NCBI GenBank assembly: GCA_023485685.1
Contig: JAMCZK010000040.1
Coordinates: 1-32,977, forward strand
Length of the DNA stretch: 32,977 bases
Direction of reading: 5' to 3'
Source: Chloroflexota bacterium
GTDB taxonomy: Bacteria > Chloroflexota > Anaerolineae > Anaerolineales > UBA11579
A program made the position numbers and the translations under genes. Numbering within the stretch: position 1 is the first letter of the stretch; the number at the start of each line of letters is the position of its first letter. This document shows positions 1 through 6,256 of the stretch, piece after piece. Under the pieces are notes generated by a model. It worked only from the letters and a program-made list of their open reading frames with translations. It ran no database searches and was not told where the DNA came from.

Positions 1-1446
1 TGTGGCGACGTGCTCGGCGACAAGTTCGGGGCAGGAGAATTGATCCTGCCCTTTGTGCTGCAATCGGCCGAAGTAATGAAGAAGACCGTCGGCCATCTGG
101 AGAATTATCTCGAGAAGGTCGAGGGCGTGAGCAAAGGCAAGGTGGTGCTCGCCACCGTGTACGGCGACGTGCATGACATCGGGAAAAATCTGGTGAAGAC
201 CATATTGGTGAACAACGGCTACGAAGTCTTCGACCTCGGCAAGCAGGTACCCGCGGAAACCATTATCACCAAAGCGCAAGAAGTGAACGCCACCGCCATC
301 GGATTGAGCGCCTTGTTGGTGAGCACCAGCAAGCAGATGCCACTGATCGTGAACGAATTGCACCGGCGCGGGCTGAACTATCCCGTGCTGATCGGGGGAG
401 CGGCAATCAATCGGCGCTTCGGCTGGCGCATTTTGTATACGGAGGATGGACCGCCATATGCACCGGGTGTCTTTTATTGCCAGGACGCGTTCGAAGGTCT
501 CGAGACGATGGACAAATTGGTCGATGGGCCGAAACACAAAGCGCTGGTCGAAGACATCTTCACCAAGGCGGCGAAAGAGATAGGCCGCGAGGTGAAGCCG
601 CGGCGCACCGCGGCAGTGACCGGGCGCTCGGCTGTGGGTACCGCACCGGATATCCCGACGCCCGACAAATGGGGAACACGCGTGGTGAAGGATATGCCGC
701 TCGAACTGGTCTTCGAGTATTTGTACAAAAACGAACTCTTCCGCCTGTCCTGGGGCGCCAAAAACAAACAGGGCAAAGAATGGGAGCAGATCAAGAAAGA
801 TTTCGAAGCGCGGCTGGCGCGCATGAAGAAAGAAGCGCAGGCCAGCGGCTGGCTGAAGCCGCAGGGCGTGTACGGCTATTGGCCGGCACAAGCCGAAGGC
901 GACAGCCTAGTCGTGTACGATCCCAACACCGTCGGAAACGGCAAGCCGAAGAAGATCACCCAATTCGATTTCCCGCGGCAGCCTAGCGGCGAACTTCTAT
1001 GCTTGGCAGATTACTTTGCCCCCGTAGAGAGCGGGATCATGGACCTGGTCGCCTTGCAGGTGGTAACCGTCGGGCAGGAAGCTACCCGGCGCTTCGAAGA
1101 ATTGCAGGGAAAGAGCGACTACACCGAAGCCTATTTCATGCACGGGCTGGCGGTGCAAACCGCGGAAGCCACCGCGGAATATTTGCACCGCCATATCAAG
1201 CGCGAGTTGGGATTGGCGATCAACCGCGGCAAGCGCTACTCCTGGGGCTACCCGGCCATCCCCGAATTGGAAGACCACACCAAAGTGTTCGAATTGCTGC
1301 CGGCGGAGAAAGAGCTCGGCATGCAGCTCACCGCGGCCTACCAGTTGATCCCGGAGCAATCCACAGCGGCGATCATCGTGCACCACCCCGAGGCCAAGTA
1401 TTACAGCGTAGGCGAGAGCCGCGTCGAGCAGTTGATGAGGGCGTGA
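1..1446 (+). CDS. metH: Cobalamin-dependent methionine synthase, C-terminal part (5' truncated by window edge)
   Basis: The reading frame is open from base 1, so the gene begins outside the window. What is visible is the end of the B12 cap helices, then the cobalamin-binding domain with the DxHxxG motif (DVHDIGKN, the cobalt-ligand His near visible residue 58), the SALLVST segment and the IGGAAINRR loop. After a Pro/Arg-rich linker comes the AdoMet-binding activation domain, recognisable from GYPAIPELEDH, a FELLPAEKELGMQLT-like stretch and the closing HHPEAKYYSVG. Family knowledge: the enzyme moves a methyl group from 5-methyl-THF through cobalamin to homocysteine, and the activation domain repairs oxidised cobalamin with AdoMet. 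The homocysteine and pterin domains would lie upstream and cannot be seen. The fused homocysteine methyltransferase/MTHFR gene at 2502 supports a methionine cluster. Confidence 0.95.
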   Translation, partial: CGDVLGDKFGAGELILPFVLQSAEVMKKTVGHLENYLEKVEGVSKGKVVLATVYGDVHDIGKNLVKTILVNNGYEVFDLGKQVPAETIITKAQEVNATAIGLSALLVSTSKQMPLIVNELHRRGLNYPVLIGGAAINRRFGWRILYTEDGPPYAPGVFYCQDAFEGLETMDKLVDGPKHKALVEDIFTKAAKEIGREVKPRRTAAVTGRSAVGTAPDIPTPDKWGTRVVKDMPLELVFEYLYKNELFRLSWGAKNKQGKEWEQIKKDFEARLARMKKEAQASGWLKPQGVYGYWPAQAEGDSLVVYDPNTVGNGKPKKITQFDFPRQPSGELLCLADYFAPVESGIMDLVALQVVTVGQEATRRFEELQGKSDYTEAYFMHGLAVQTAEATAEYLHRHIKRELGLAINRGKRYSWGYPAIPELEDHTKVFELLPAEKELGMQLTAAYQLIPEQSTAAIIVHHPEAKYYSVGESRVEQLMRA

Positions 1447-1447
1447 A

Positions 1448-1482
1448 GCAGATGACAGTAGGCAGCAAACAGTTGGCAGTCC
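1448..1482. repeat. Heptamer repeat tract, five RCAGNNN units
   Basis: Five consecutive 7-base units of the form RCAGNNN (GCAGATG, ACAGTAG, GCAGCAA, ACAGTTG, GCAGTCC) start 1 base after the metH stop codon. The tract includes the start codon of the following transposase gene and encodes its first residues, MTVGSKQLAV. The period is exact and read directly. The relation to the AGTGANN heptamer tracts elsewhere in the window is by period and setting, not by identical sequence. Confidence 0.6.
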
Positions 1483-2054
1483 AAAAAAGGTCAAAGGAGC
1501 CCGCCCAACCGCAGCGACGTAAGACGCTACGGTTATCAGAATACGATTACTCAAGCCCAGGCGCGTATTTTGTAACGATCTGCGTAAACGGGAAAAGACA
1601 TATTCTCGGAACGATAGTTGGGGAAGAAATTCACCTAAGCAAGGTCGGCGAAATTGTCCAAGAGGTCTGGCACAACTTGTCGAGACATTATGAGAATATC
1701 GAACTCGATGAATTTATCGTGATGCCAAACCATGTCCATGGAATCATATGGATTCTTAGCAATTTACCATCGACAAAATCCGTAGGGGCGGGTCTAAGAC
1801 CCGCCCAATCATCAAGGGAGGGTCTTAGACCCTCCCCTACGAAAATTACCCAACTTAATTTGCCAGAAATCATTAGGGCGTTTAAGTCCTTCTCAGCCCG
1901 TGAAATAAATAAAACCATCAATAGCCCGGATAAATTTTCATGGCAGAGGAGTTATCACGATCATGTCATCCGCAACGATGATGATCTAAACCAGCATCGC
2001 GCGTATATCCAAAACAATCCGCTCAAATGGGCGAAGGACGAGTATTACCTATGA
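1452..2054 (+). CDS. REP-associated tyrosine transposase (RAYT, IS200-like Y1/HUH family)
   Basis: This 200-residue protein has the hallmarks of the Y1_Tnp/RAYT family: an N-terminal YFVTICVNGK strand, the metal-binding HUH motif in MPNHVHGIIW, and a C-terminal helix with the candidate nucleophilic tyrosine in RAYIQNNPLKWA. Family members nick and join single-stranded DNA at REP hairpins. The ATG at 1452 was chosen because it opens the family-like sequence. The frame extends upstream but only through metH coding sequence. A stretch of about 20 residues between the HUH half and the C-terminal half (VGAGLRPAQSSREGLRPSPT) comes from a pair of nested palindromes and looks like an in-frame insertion. 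The gene sits inside the methionine cluster; its stop overlaps the next start as ATGA. It is full length, but activity may be compromised by the insertion. Confidence 0.88.
   Translation: MTVGSKQLAVQKRSKEPAQPQRRKTLRLSEYDYSSPGAYFVTICVNGKRHILGTIVGEEIHLSKVGEIVQEVWHNLSRHYENIELDEFIVMPNHVHGIIWILSNLPSTKSVGAGLRPAQSSREGLRPSPTKITQLNLPEIIRAFKSFSAREINKTINSPDKFSWQRSYHDHVIRNDDDLNQHRAYIQNNPLKWAKDEYYL
1781..1841. repeat. Nested REP-like palindromes inside the transposase gene
   Basis: Two short palindromes (1785-1806, GGGCGGGTCT with AGACCCGCCC; and 1816-1837, GGGAGGGTCT with AGACCCTCCC) are separated by about 9 bases and enclosed by an outer inverted pair CGTAGGGG (1781-1788) and CCCCTACG (1834-1841). The arrangement resembles a REP doublet, which RAYT transposases are known to accompany. 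It lies in frame in the transposase coding sequence and is translated as GLRPA and GLRPS, so it looks like a REP pair inserted into its own mobilising gene. Confidence 0.75.
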
Positions 2055-2509
2055 GCGGCGAAGATTGCTTCGTTTGTCGCAAACATCGCGGCGAGGTCCA
2101 GATACCTGGCGGCGTTATCTATCAGGACGAGCTGCTTTACGCCAGCCACGCGCAAATACCGGAAGGAAAGAACAAGGCTTTCCTCGGAACTTTGTTCATC
2201 GAACCGAAACGGCATGCGGATGCGATGGAGGATCTGACCGAGGAAGAAGCTGCGGCAGTCGGACGCTTGGCGCGCAAACTGAGCCGGGCGCTGAAAGCGG
2301 CGACGAAAGCGGACGGAATTTATTTGTTTCATTTCGGGCACCACGTGCACCATTTCCATTTGTGGTTGGTGCCGCGCTACCCGGGCACACCGAGAAAATA
2401 TTGGGGAACCAAAGTAGATGAGTGGCCCGAAGCGCCATTCGCCGATGCCCAAGAAATCAGCCAATTTTGCGATCAAGTTCGCCTGGAGTTAACGAAAGTT
2501 GATGACTGA
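2051..2509 (+). CDS. HIT-family (histidine triad) hydrolase/transferase-like protein
   Basis: A 152-residue protein starting MSGEDCFVCRKH, with a CxxC of the kind often found at the N-terminus of HIT proteins. It carries the histidine-rich motif FGHHVHHFHLWLVPRY near residue 105. In the canonical HxHxHxx motif the middle His is the nucleophile. Here FHL supplies that His, but the following His position is Trp, so this is a variant triad. Family members hydrolyse or transfer nucleotidyl groups from dinucleotides and nucleotide phosphoramidates; the substrate is unknown here. The ATG at 2051 overlaps the transposase stop by four bases (ATGA). An upstream in-frame start is less likely because it would lie in transposase sequence. 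The end overlaps the next gene by 8 bases, which suggests translational coupling. Confidence 0.85.
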   Translation: MSGEDCFVCRKHRGEVQIPGGVIYQDELLYASHAQIPEGKNKAFLGTLFIEPKRHADAMEDLTEEEAAAVGRLARKLSRALKAATKADGIYLFHFGHHVHHFHLWLVPRYPGTPRKYWGTKVDEWPEAPFADAQEISQFCDQVRLELTKVDD

Positions 2510-4361
2510 GAAAAATGATTTTCTGTCGCAGCTAAAAACGAAGACGCCCATTCTTGCCGATGGCGCCATGGGCACTATGCTGCACGAAGGTGGTGTTGAC
2601 TTTGCGCGCTGTTTCGATGAACTCAACTTAATCCAGCCAGAACTTGTGCAGGAAATTCACTCGGCGTACCTAGATGCCGGCGCTCAACTGGTGATGACCA
2701 ACACCTTTGGCGCCAATCGTTTCCGGTTGGCGGAGCACGGTTTGCAAGACCAGGTCGAGGAGATCAACAAGGCTGGCGTGGAAATCGCGCGCAAGGCAGC
2801 GTTGGAATCCGGAAGGCGCGTGTTTGTAGCCGCCGACGTTGGCCCGCTAGGCGTGCGCCTGGCGCCGTTCGGGCGCGTGCAGCCCGAGCAGGCGCGCGCC
2901 GCCTACGAAGAGCAGATCCGCAGACTGGCGGCGGGCAAACCGGACCTGATCATCATCGAAACAATGACGGACTTGTACGAAGTCCGGGAAGCGATCCAGG
3001 CGGCAAAAGCGGTAAGCGACCTGCCGATCGTGGCCTCGATGACTTTCACCCGTGACGATCGCACCTTGTTGGGCGATACCCCTATCAAAGTGGCGAAGAA
3101 GATCCATCAAGCCGGAGCGGATGTGATCGGCATCAACTGCTCCAGCGGGCCGGCACAGTTGCTGCGCATCCTCAAACAAATGCGGGAAGTGGTGCCCGAT
3201 GCCTTGTTCTCGGTGATGCCGAACGCAGGCTGGCCGGAACAAGCCGGCGGGCGCATCATGTATCCGGCCGGGCCGGATTATTTCGGGCAGTACGCCAATG
3301 CGTTCCGACAGGCAGGCGCGGCCATCATCGGCGGCTGCTGCGGCACTACGCCCGAGCACATTCGCTCCATGAGAATTGCACTGGATCATCCAACGCAGGC
3401 TACCAATGGACAGAACGGGCAGATCCGTGTCATCGAACGCACTGAAGAAGTGGTCGGCGCGGACAAAGGCTCTCAGCTGGCAGAGAAATTCAAAGCGGGC
3501 AAATTCGTAATTTCCGTGGAAATGGATCCGCCGCGCGGTCTCTCGACACACAAGCTGTTGGCAGGGGCAGACTTATTGCAGGAAGCCGGCGCTGACGTAA
3601 TCAACGTGGCCGACAGCCCGATGGCGCGCATGCGCATGAGCCCCTGGGCGGTATGCGATCTCATCCAACGCGAGGTGGGCGTGGACACCACATTGCACTT
3701 TCCCACCCGCGGGCGCAACCTGCTGAGGGTGCAAGGCGACTTGCTGGCGGCACACGCACTCGGCGTGCGCAACATATTCGTGGTGATGGGAGACCCGACC
3801 GCCATCGGCGACTACCCCGAAGCCATGGACAACTACGACCTGGCGCCGACTGGCTTGATCAAATTAATTAAACAAGGTTTCAATGCAGGGATAGACCACT
3901 CGGGTTCCGAGATCGGACAGCCAACATCTTTCCATGTCGGCGCGGCGTTAAATTTCGATCCTGTGGATGAAGCCCGCGAGATCCAATTACTCAGGCGCAA
4001 ATTGGATAGCGGAACCGATTTCTTCCTCACCCAACCGGTTTACGATCCCGCCACAGCCAAGCGTTTCCTGGAGCATTATTCCGACAGCAACGGTGACCTC
4101 GGCAAACCTGTACTGGTCGGCATTTTGCCTATCTACGGTTCGCGGCATGCCAGCTTCCTGCACAACGAAGTGCCCGGCATCGCCATCCCCGAGGCACTGA
4201 GGAAACGCATCGAAGACGCTGGCGACTCTGGCCCGCAAGAGGGCGTGAAGATTGCAGTGGAGATTATTGAGCAGGTTCGCCCGTGGGCACAGGGCGTTTA
4301 CTTAATGCCCCAATTCAGCCGTTATGATCTTTCTGCTGAGATTATCGAAGCGCTGAAGTAA
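2502..4361 (+). CDS. yitJ: Bifunctional homocysteine S-methyltransferase / 5,10-methylenetetrahydrofolate reductase
   Basis: About 619 residues in two domains. Residues 1-300 form a zinc-dependent homocysteine methyltransferase: ADGAMGTML, NTFGANRFRL, GINCSSGP (Cys213) and GGCCGTTPEH (Cys279, Cys280) supply the three zinc cysteines. Residues from about 327 form a MetF-type flavoprotein reductase: VISVEMDPPRG, HFPTRGRN and FVVMGDPTAIGDYP. Family knowledge: the second half makes 5-methyl-THF and the first half methylates homocysteine. The ATG at 2502 was chosen; a TTG immediately before it (2499) would add one residue. The gene overlaps the HIT gene by 8 bases. Together with metH upstream it could supply and use 5-methyl-THF. 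Whether it complements a MetH lacking its own homocysteine domain cannot be seen here. Confidence 0.93.
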   Translation: MTEKNDFLSQLKTKTPILADGAMGTMLHEGGVDFARCFDELNLIQPELVQEIHSAYLDAGAQLVMTNTFGANRFRLAEHGLQDQVEEINKAGVEIARKAALESGRRVFVAADVGPLGVRLAPFGRVQPEQARAAYEEQIRRLAAGKPDLIIIETMTDLYEVREAIQAAKAVSDLPIVASMTFTRDDRTLLGDTPIKVAKKIHQAGADVIGINCSSGPAQLLRILKQMREVVPDALFSVMPNAGWPEQAGGRIMYPAGPDYFGQYANAFRQAGAAIIGGCCGTTPEHIRSMRIALDHPTQATNGQNGQIRVIERTEEVVGADKGSQLAEKFKAGKFVISVEMDPPRGLSTHKLLAGADLLQEAGADVINVADSPMARMRMSPWAVCDLIQREVGVDTTLHFPTRGRNLLRVQGDLLAAHALGVRNIFVVMGDPTAIGDYPEAMDNYDLAPTGLIKLIKQGFNAGIDHSGSEIGQPTSFHVGAALNFDPVDEAREIQLLRRKLDSGTDFFLTQPVYDPATAKRFLEHYSDSNGDLGKPVLVGILPIYGSRHASFLHNEVPGIAIPEALRKRIEDAGDSGPQEGVKIAVEIIEQVRPWAQGVYLMPQFSRYDLSAEIIEALK

Positions 4362-4388
4362 AAATCAACCAAAGCAAAACAGCATGCA

Positions 4389-4523
4389 TTATCGACGCTT
4401 GTCTACTCGCATGCTAAGCCAATAATCCTTTAATTCCAGTGGTCGCCAATTTTCTATATCTGGAATCCAATCGTTAACTTCTTCATTTGTATTTGGTTTC
4501 GGCTCCCTAAAAAACTTGAGGTT
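4389..4523 (-). pseudogene. Unidentified C-terminal coding remnant
   Basis: On the minus strand a stretch between two stop codons reads sensibly only as a protein tail: NTNEEVNDWIPDIENWRPLE followed by LKDYWLSMRVDKRR and TAA at 4389-4391. It has no start codon or ribosome site and cannot be assigned to a family. The surroundings (4362-4673) are markedly AT-richer than the flanking genes, which fits degraded or imported DNA. An 11-base direct repeat AGGTTTTAGTC also occurs twice near 4519-4542. Confidence that it was once coding is modest. Confidence 0.3.
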
Positions 4524-4555
4524 TTAGTCGAAGGTTTTAGTCTTAAGGCTTGATA

Positions 4556-4633
4556 TTATTTTGACAACGCTTGAAGCATTGCATAGTATGCAGCTTTTGG
4601 TTTTAAATTATCGTCAAAAATAGTTGGATTAGG
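4556..4633 (-). pseudogene. Possible C-terminal remnant of a GH10-type xylanase
   Basis: A 25-residue minus-strand tail reads PNPTIFDDNLKPKAAYYAML then QALSK and stop. Glycoside hydrolase family 10 enzymes commonly end with a segment of the form P-x-L/I-F-D-x-N-x-x-P-K-x-A-Y-Y-A-x-x-x-A-L, which this matches well. An in-frame stop lies immediately upstream, so only the tail survives. The match is short; the assignment comes from recognising the terminal motif and should be treated as a hypothesis. It sits in the AT-rich debris between the methionine cluster and the HEPN/MNT pair. Confidence 0.4.
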
Positions 4634-4673
4634 CTAGTGTAAACTATTTTCTGTAAATATTAAAAAGAGTAGG

Positions 4674-4820
4674 TCAGGTATCCTTCAAGGCTTTCTCGGC
4701 CGCCTGTTGGGCTGAAAAGCAAGCGCTGTAGTAAATACCTTCCTTTAGGCTGGCCTGCGTCCAGTCCAGATCATCTTCCGCCCTGGCAAGCCACCGCTTG
4801 ACGGCCTGCTCATTCTCCAT
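4674..4820 (-). pseudogene. Truncated HEPN-domain gene (partner of MNT nucleotidyltransferase)
   Basis: The 48-residue reading frame MENEQAVKRWLARAEDDLDW, then a segment ending in YYSACFSAQQAAEKALKDT, matches the first two helices of HEPN proteins (W-x2-R/K-A-x-x-D-L-x-x-A and C-F-x-A-Q-Q-A-A-E-K-A-L-K). Full HEPN proteins of this type are about 120-140 residues, and the C-terminal RNase motif (Rx4-6H) is absent because a TGA stops translation at 4674. Its ATG overlaps the end of the MNT gene by 11 bases, the usual arrangement for an MNT-HEPN toxin-antitoxin pair. The toxin half is therefore probably inactive. DNA beyond the stop shows no recognisable continuation. Confidence 0.75.
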
Positions 4821-5103
4821 AGACAACTTTGCCCCGTCTCACAATGTCACGTATGAACGGATTATGGACTTGTGATTCCTCGATTTCCTTATTTGTGAAG
4901 ATAAACAAGTCTAGCGGAACTGTGCTTCGAATGAGCCGCCGCGCTTCAATGAGGCGCTCATGGAAAGGTTTATCCGTTTCGGTGATAATGGCGATATCAA
5001 TGTCACTTTCCAGCCCCGCCTCTCCGCCTGCCTGCGAGCCAAACAAAATGATTTTTTCCGGCTCCAAGGTCTTTAACTGCTCAATGATTTCTAAAATATC
5101 CAT
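4810..5103 (-). CDS. MNT-type minimal nucleotidyltransferase (antitoxin-like)
   Basis: This 97-residue protein has the minimal nucleotidyltransferase signature: GSQAGGEAGLESDIDIAI, with Gly22-Ser23 and the metal-binding Asp34 and Asp36. A third acidic residue is likely in PLDLFIF. Family knowledge: MNT antitoxins adenylylate and so inactivate a partner HEPN RNase encoded next to them. The partner here (4674-4820) is truncated, so the antitoxin appears to have outlived its toxin. A TATAAT at 5114-5119 lies only 10 bases from the ATG, so the mRNA may be nearly leaderless. Length and motif are normal for the family. Confidence 0.88.
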   Translation of the reverse strand: MDILEIIEQLKTLEPEKIILFGSQAGGEAGLESDIDIAIITETDKPFHERLIEARRLIRSTVPLDLFIFTNKEIEESQVHNPFIRDIVRRGKVVYGE

Positions 5104-5113
5104 AGATGAAGAG

Positions 5114-5119
5114 ATTATA
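5114..5119 (-). promoter_or_regulatory. -10 box (TATAAT) for the MNT-HEPN pair
   Basis: A perfect TATAAT on the minus strand ends 10 bases before the MNT ATG at 5103, placing the predicted transcription start within a few bases of the start codon. No good -35 hexamer is seen at 16-18 bases. The element is visible; promoter activity is inferred. Confidence 0.45.
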
Positions 5120-5181
5120 CATGTCCTCTTGAACGATAGTTTCGATTTCTGAACCTATCCTTTGTTTCATTGCCACCTTTT

Positions 5182-5209
5182 TTCACTTCTCACTATTCAC
5201 TGCTCACCT
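5182..5209. repeat. Heptamer repeat tract, four YTCACNN units
   Basis: Four exact 7-base units TTCACTT, CTCACTA, TTCACTG and CTCACCT (plus strand; on the minus strand AGTGANN-type). The tract runs over the last codons and stop of the DUF2304 gene and supplies its terminal Val-Ser-Ser-Glu. The same heptamer family flanks the four-helix-bundle gene at 10697-10724 and 11168-11195. Confidence 0.65.
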
Positions 5210-5552
5210 TTTTGCCTTTCTTCTTCCCCTTGGGCTTCTCCGCCTGCAAGATAGCCAACCGACGAGCCAGTTCAGTCAAGCGCACATCCATTTCACGTTG
5301 GCGCGTGTAGAGACTCAGCCAAAGGAATGCCAGGCCGGTGATACCGAGGTAAACGACTAAGTCGGCGCCGCGGCCCACGCCAAGGAAATGGGCGACGGCG
5401 TTCGCCCAATCCGGTCGGGCTACCATCACCACCGCCAACACCGCCAGAAGGAAAAAAAGCACGCGATCCAGCAGCCGGGAGCGCAGGCGATTGAAGTAGA
5501 CCAGCAGCACAACAACTGCTGCAAGGATTAGCAGGATTTGAATTGGGGTCAT
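5193..5552 (-). CDS. DUF2304 membrane protein
   Basis: A 119-residue protein with an N-terminal signal-anchor helix (MTPIQILLILAAVVVLLVYF), a second hydrophobic helix (LFFLLAVLAVVMVARP), a third (VVYLGITGLAFLWLSLYTRQ) and a Lys-rich tail. The layout matches DUF2304, a family usually encoded beside polyprenyl-phosphate glycosyltransferases and thought to work with them in the membrane. Its ATG overlaps the glycosyltransferase stop by four bases (ATGA), which fixes the start at 5552; longer upstream extensions lie inside that gene. The C-terminal residues are encoded by a heptamer repeat tract. Confidence 0.85.
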   Translation of the reverse strand: MTPIQILLILAAVVVLLVYFNRLRSRLLDRVLFFLLAVLAVVMVARPDWANAVAHFLGVGRGADLVVYLGITGLAFLWLSLYTRQREMDVRLTELARRLAILQAEKPKGKKKGKKVSSE

Positions 5553-6256
5553 CGCAATACCCGCCTGATCAAGAGATCCACAAACACGTCGAAAGCATGC
5601 CAAAAACGCTGTCCTTTGAGCAATGAATAATCCGTGTAACGAATGCGCGTGGGACATTCAATGTGGCGCAGACCCAATGCACGAATCTGTTGAAGGATCT
5701 CGGTAGCATGCGCAAAGCCATTTTCGCGCAACACAATGCGTTGCGCCGCCCGCCGGGTCAGCGCCCGGGCGCCATTGTGCGCATCGGTGAGCCACAAGCC
5801 GGTAAGCAGCCAATTGACCGCGACTGCACCCTTGAGCAGCAGGCGCCGGGTTGGCGGCACCGTCTCCCAATCTGCGCGGCGCAGGAAGCGGGAACCGAGC
5901 GCTACGTCGGCGCGACCGGAAATCACAGGCGCCAGCAGGCCCGGGATATCCTCGATGCTATGCTGCCCGTCAGCATCGAAGTGCACGATGTATTTCGCGC
6001 CTTGGGCTAGAGCATAACTTACGGCGGATTGCAAGGCGGCGCCCTGCCCCAGATTGAAGGAATGCCGAAGCCGATGAACGTTCAAGTCTTTCAAATATTT
6101 CCAGGTCTGGTCCTTCGAGCCGTCGTCTACTACCACAATCGAATATCCCAGTTCGATGAGTGGGCGTAGCGTCGCGCGAATGACCGGGCCTTCATTGAAC
6201 GCCGGGACAACCACAAAGATTTCTGAATTTCGAACGGCAGCGGGCATGATTCCCAT
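5549..6256 (-). CDS. GT2 glycosyltransferase, polyprenyl-phosphate sugar synthase (DPM1/GtrB-like)
   Basis: About 235 residues of a GT-A fold enzyme: FVVVPAFNEGPVI at the N-terminus, VVVDDGSKDQT (nucleotide-sugar site), YIVHFDADGQHSIEDI (DxD metal site) and ALGSRFL. No membrane segments are visible, which suggests the soluble or peripheral DPM1-like subclass. Known relatives load mannose, glucose or similar sugars onto a polyprenyl phosphate, providing donors for membrane GT39/GT83-type enzymes; the adjacent gene at 6256 is such a membrane protein. The start at 6256 shares one base with the upstream stop (TGATG); an internal ATG at 6247 is the alternative. The sugar identity cannot be told. 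Confidence 0.9.
   Translation of the reverse strand: MGIMPAAVRNSEIFVVVPAFNEGPVIRATLRPLIELGYSIVVVDDGSKDQTWKYLKDLNVHRLRHSFNLGQGAALQSAVSYALAQGAKYIVHFDADGQHSIEDIPGLLAPVISGRADVALGSRFLRRADWETVPPTRRLLLKGAVAVNWLLTGLWLTDAHNGARALTRRAAQRIVLRENGFAHATEILQQIRALGLRHIECPTRIRYTDYSLLKGQRFWHAFDVFVDLLIRRVLR

Noticed and set aside
999-1451. Upstream extension of the transposase frame through metH
   Set aside because: The translation is Arg/Gly/Ala-rich out-of-frame metH sequence; the family N-terminus begins after the ATG at 1452.
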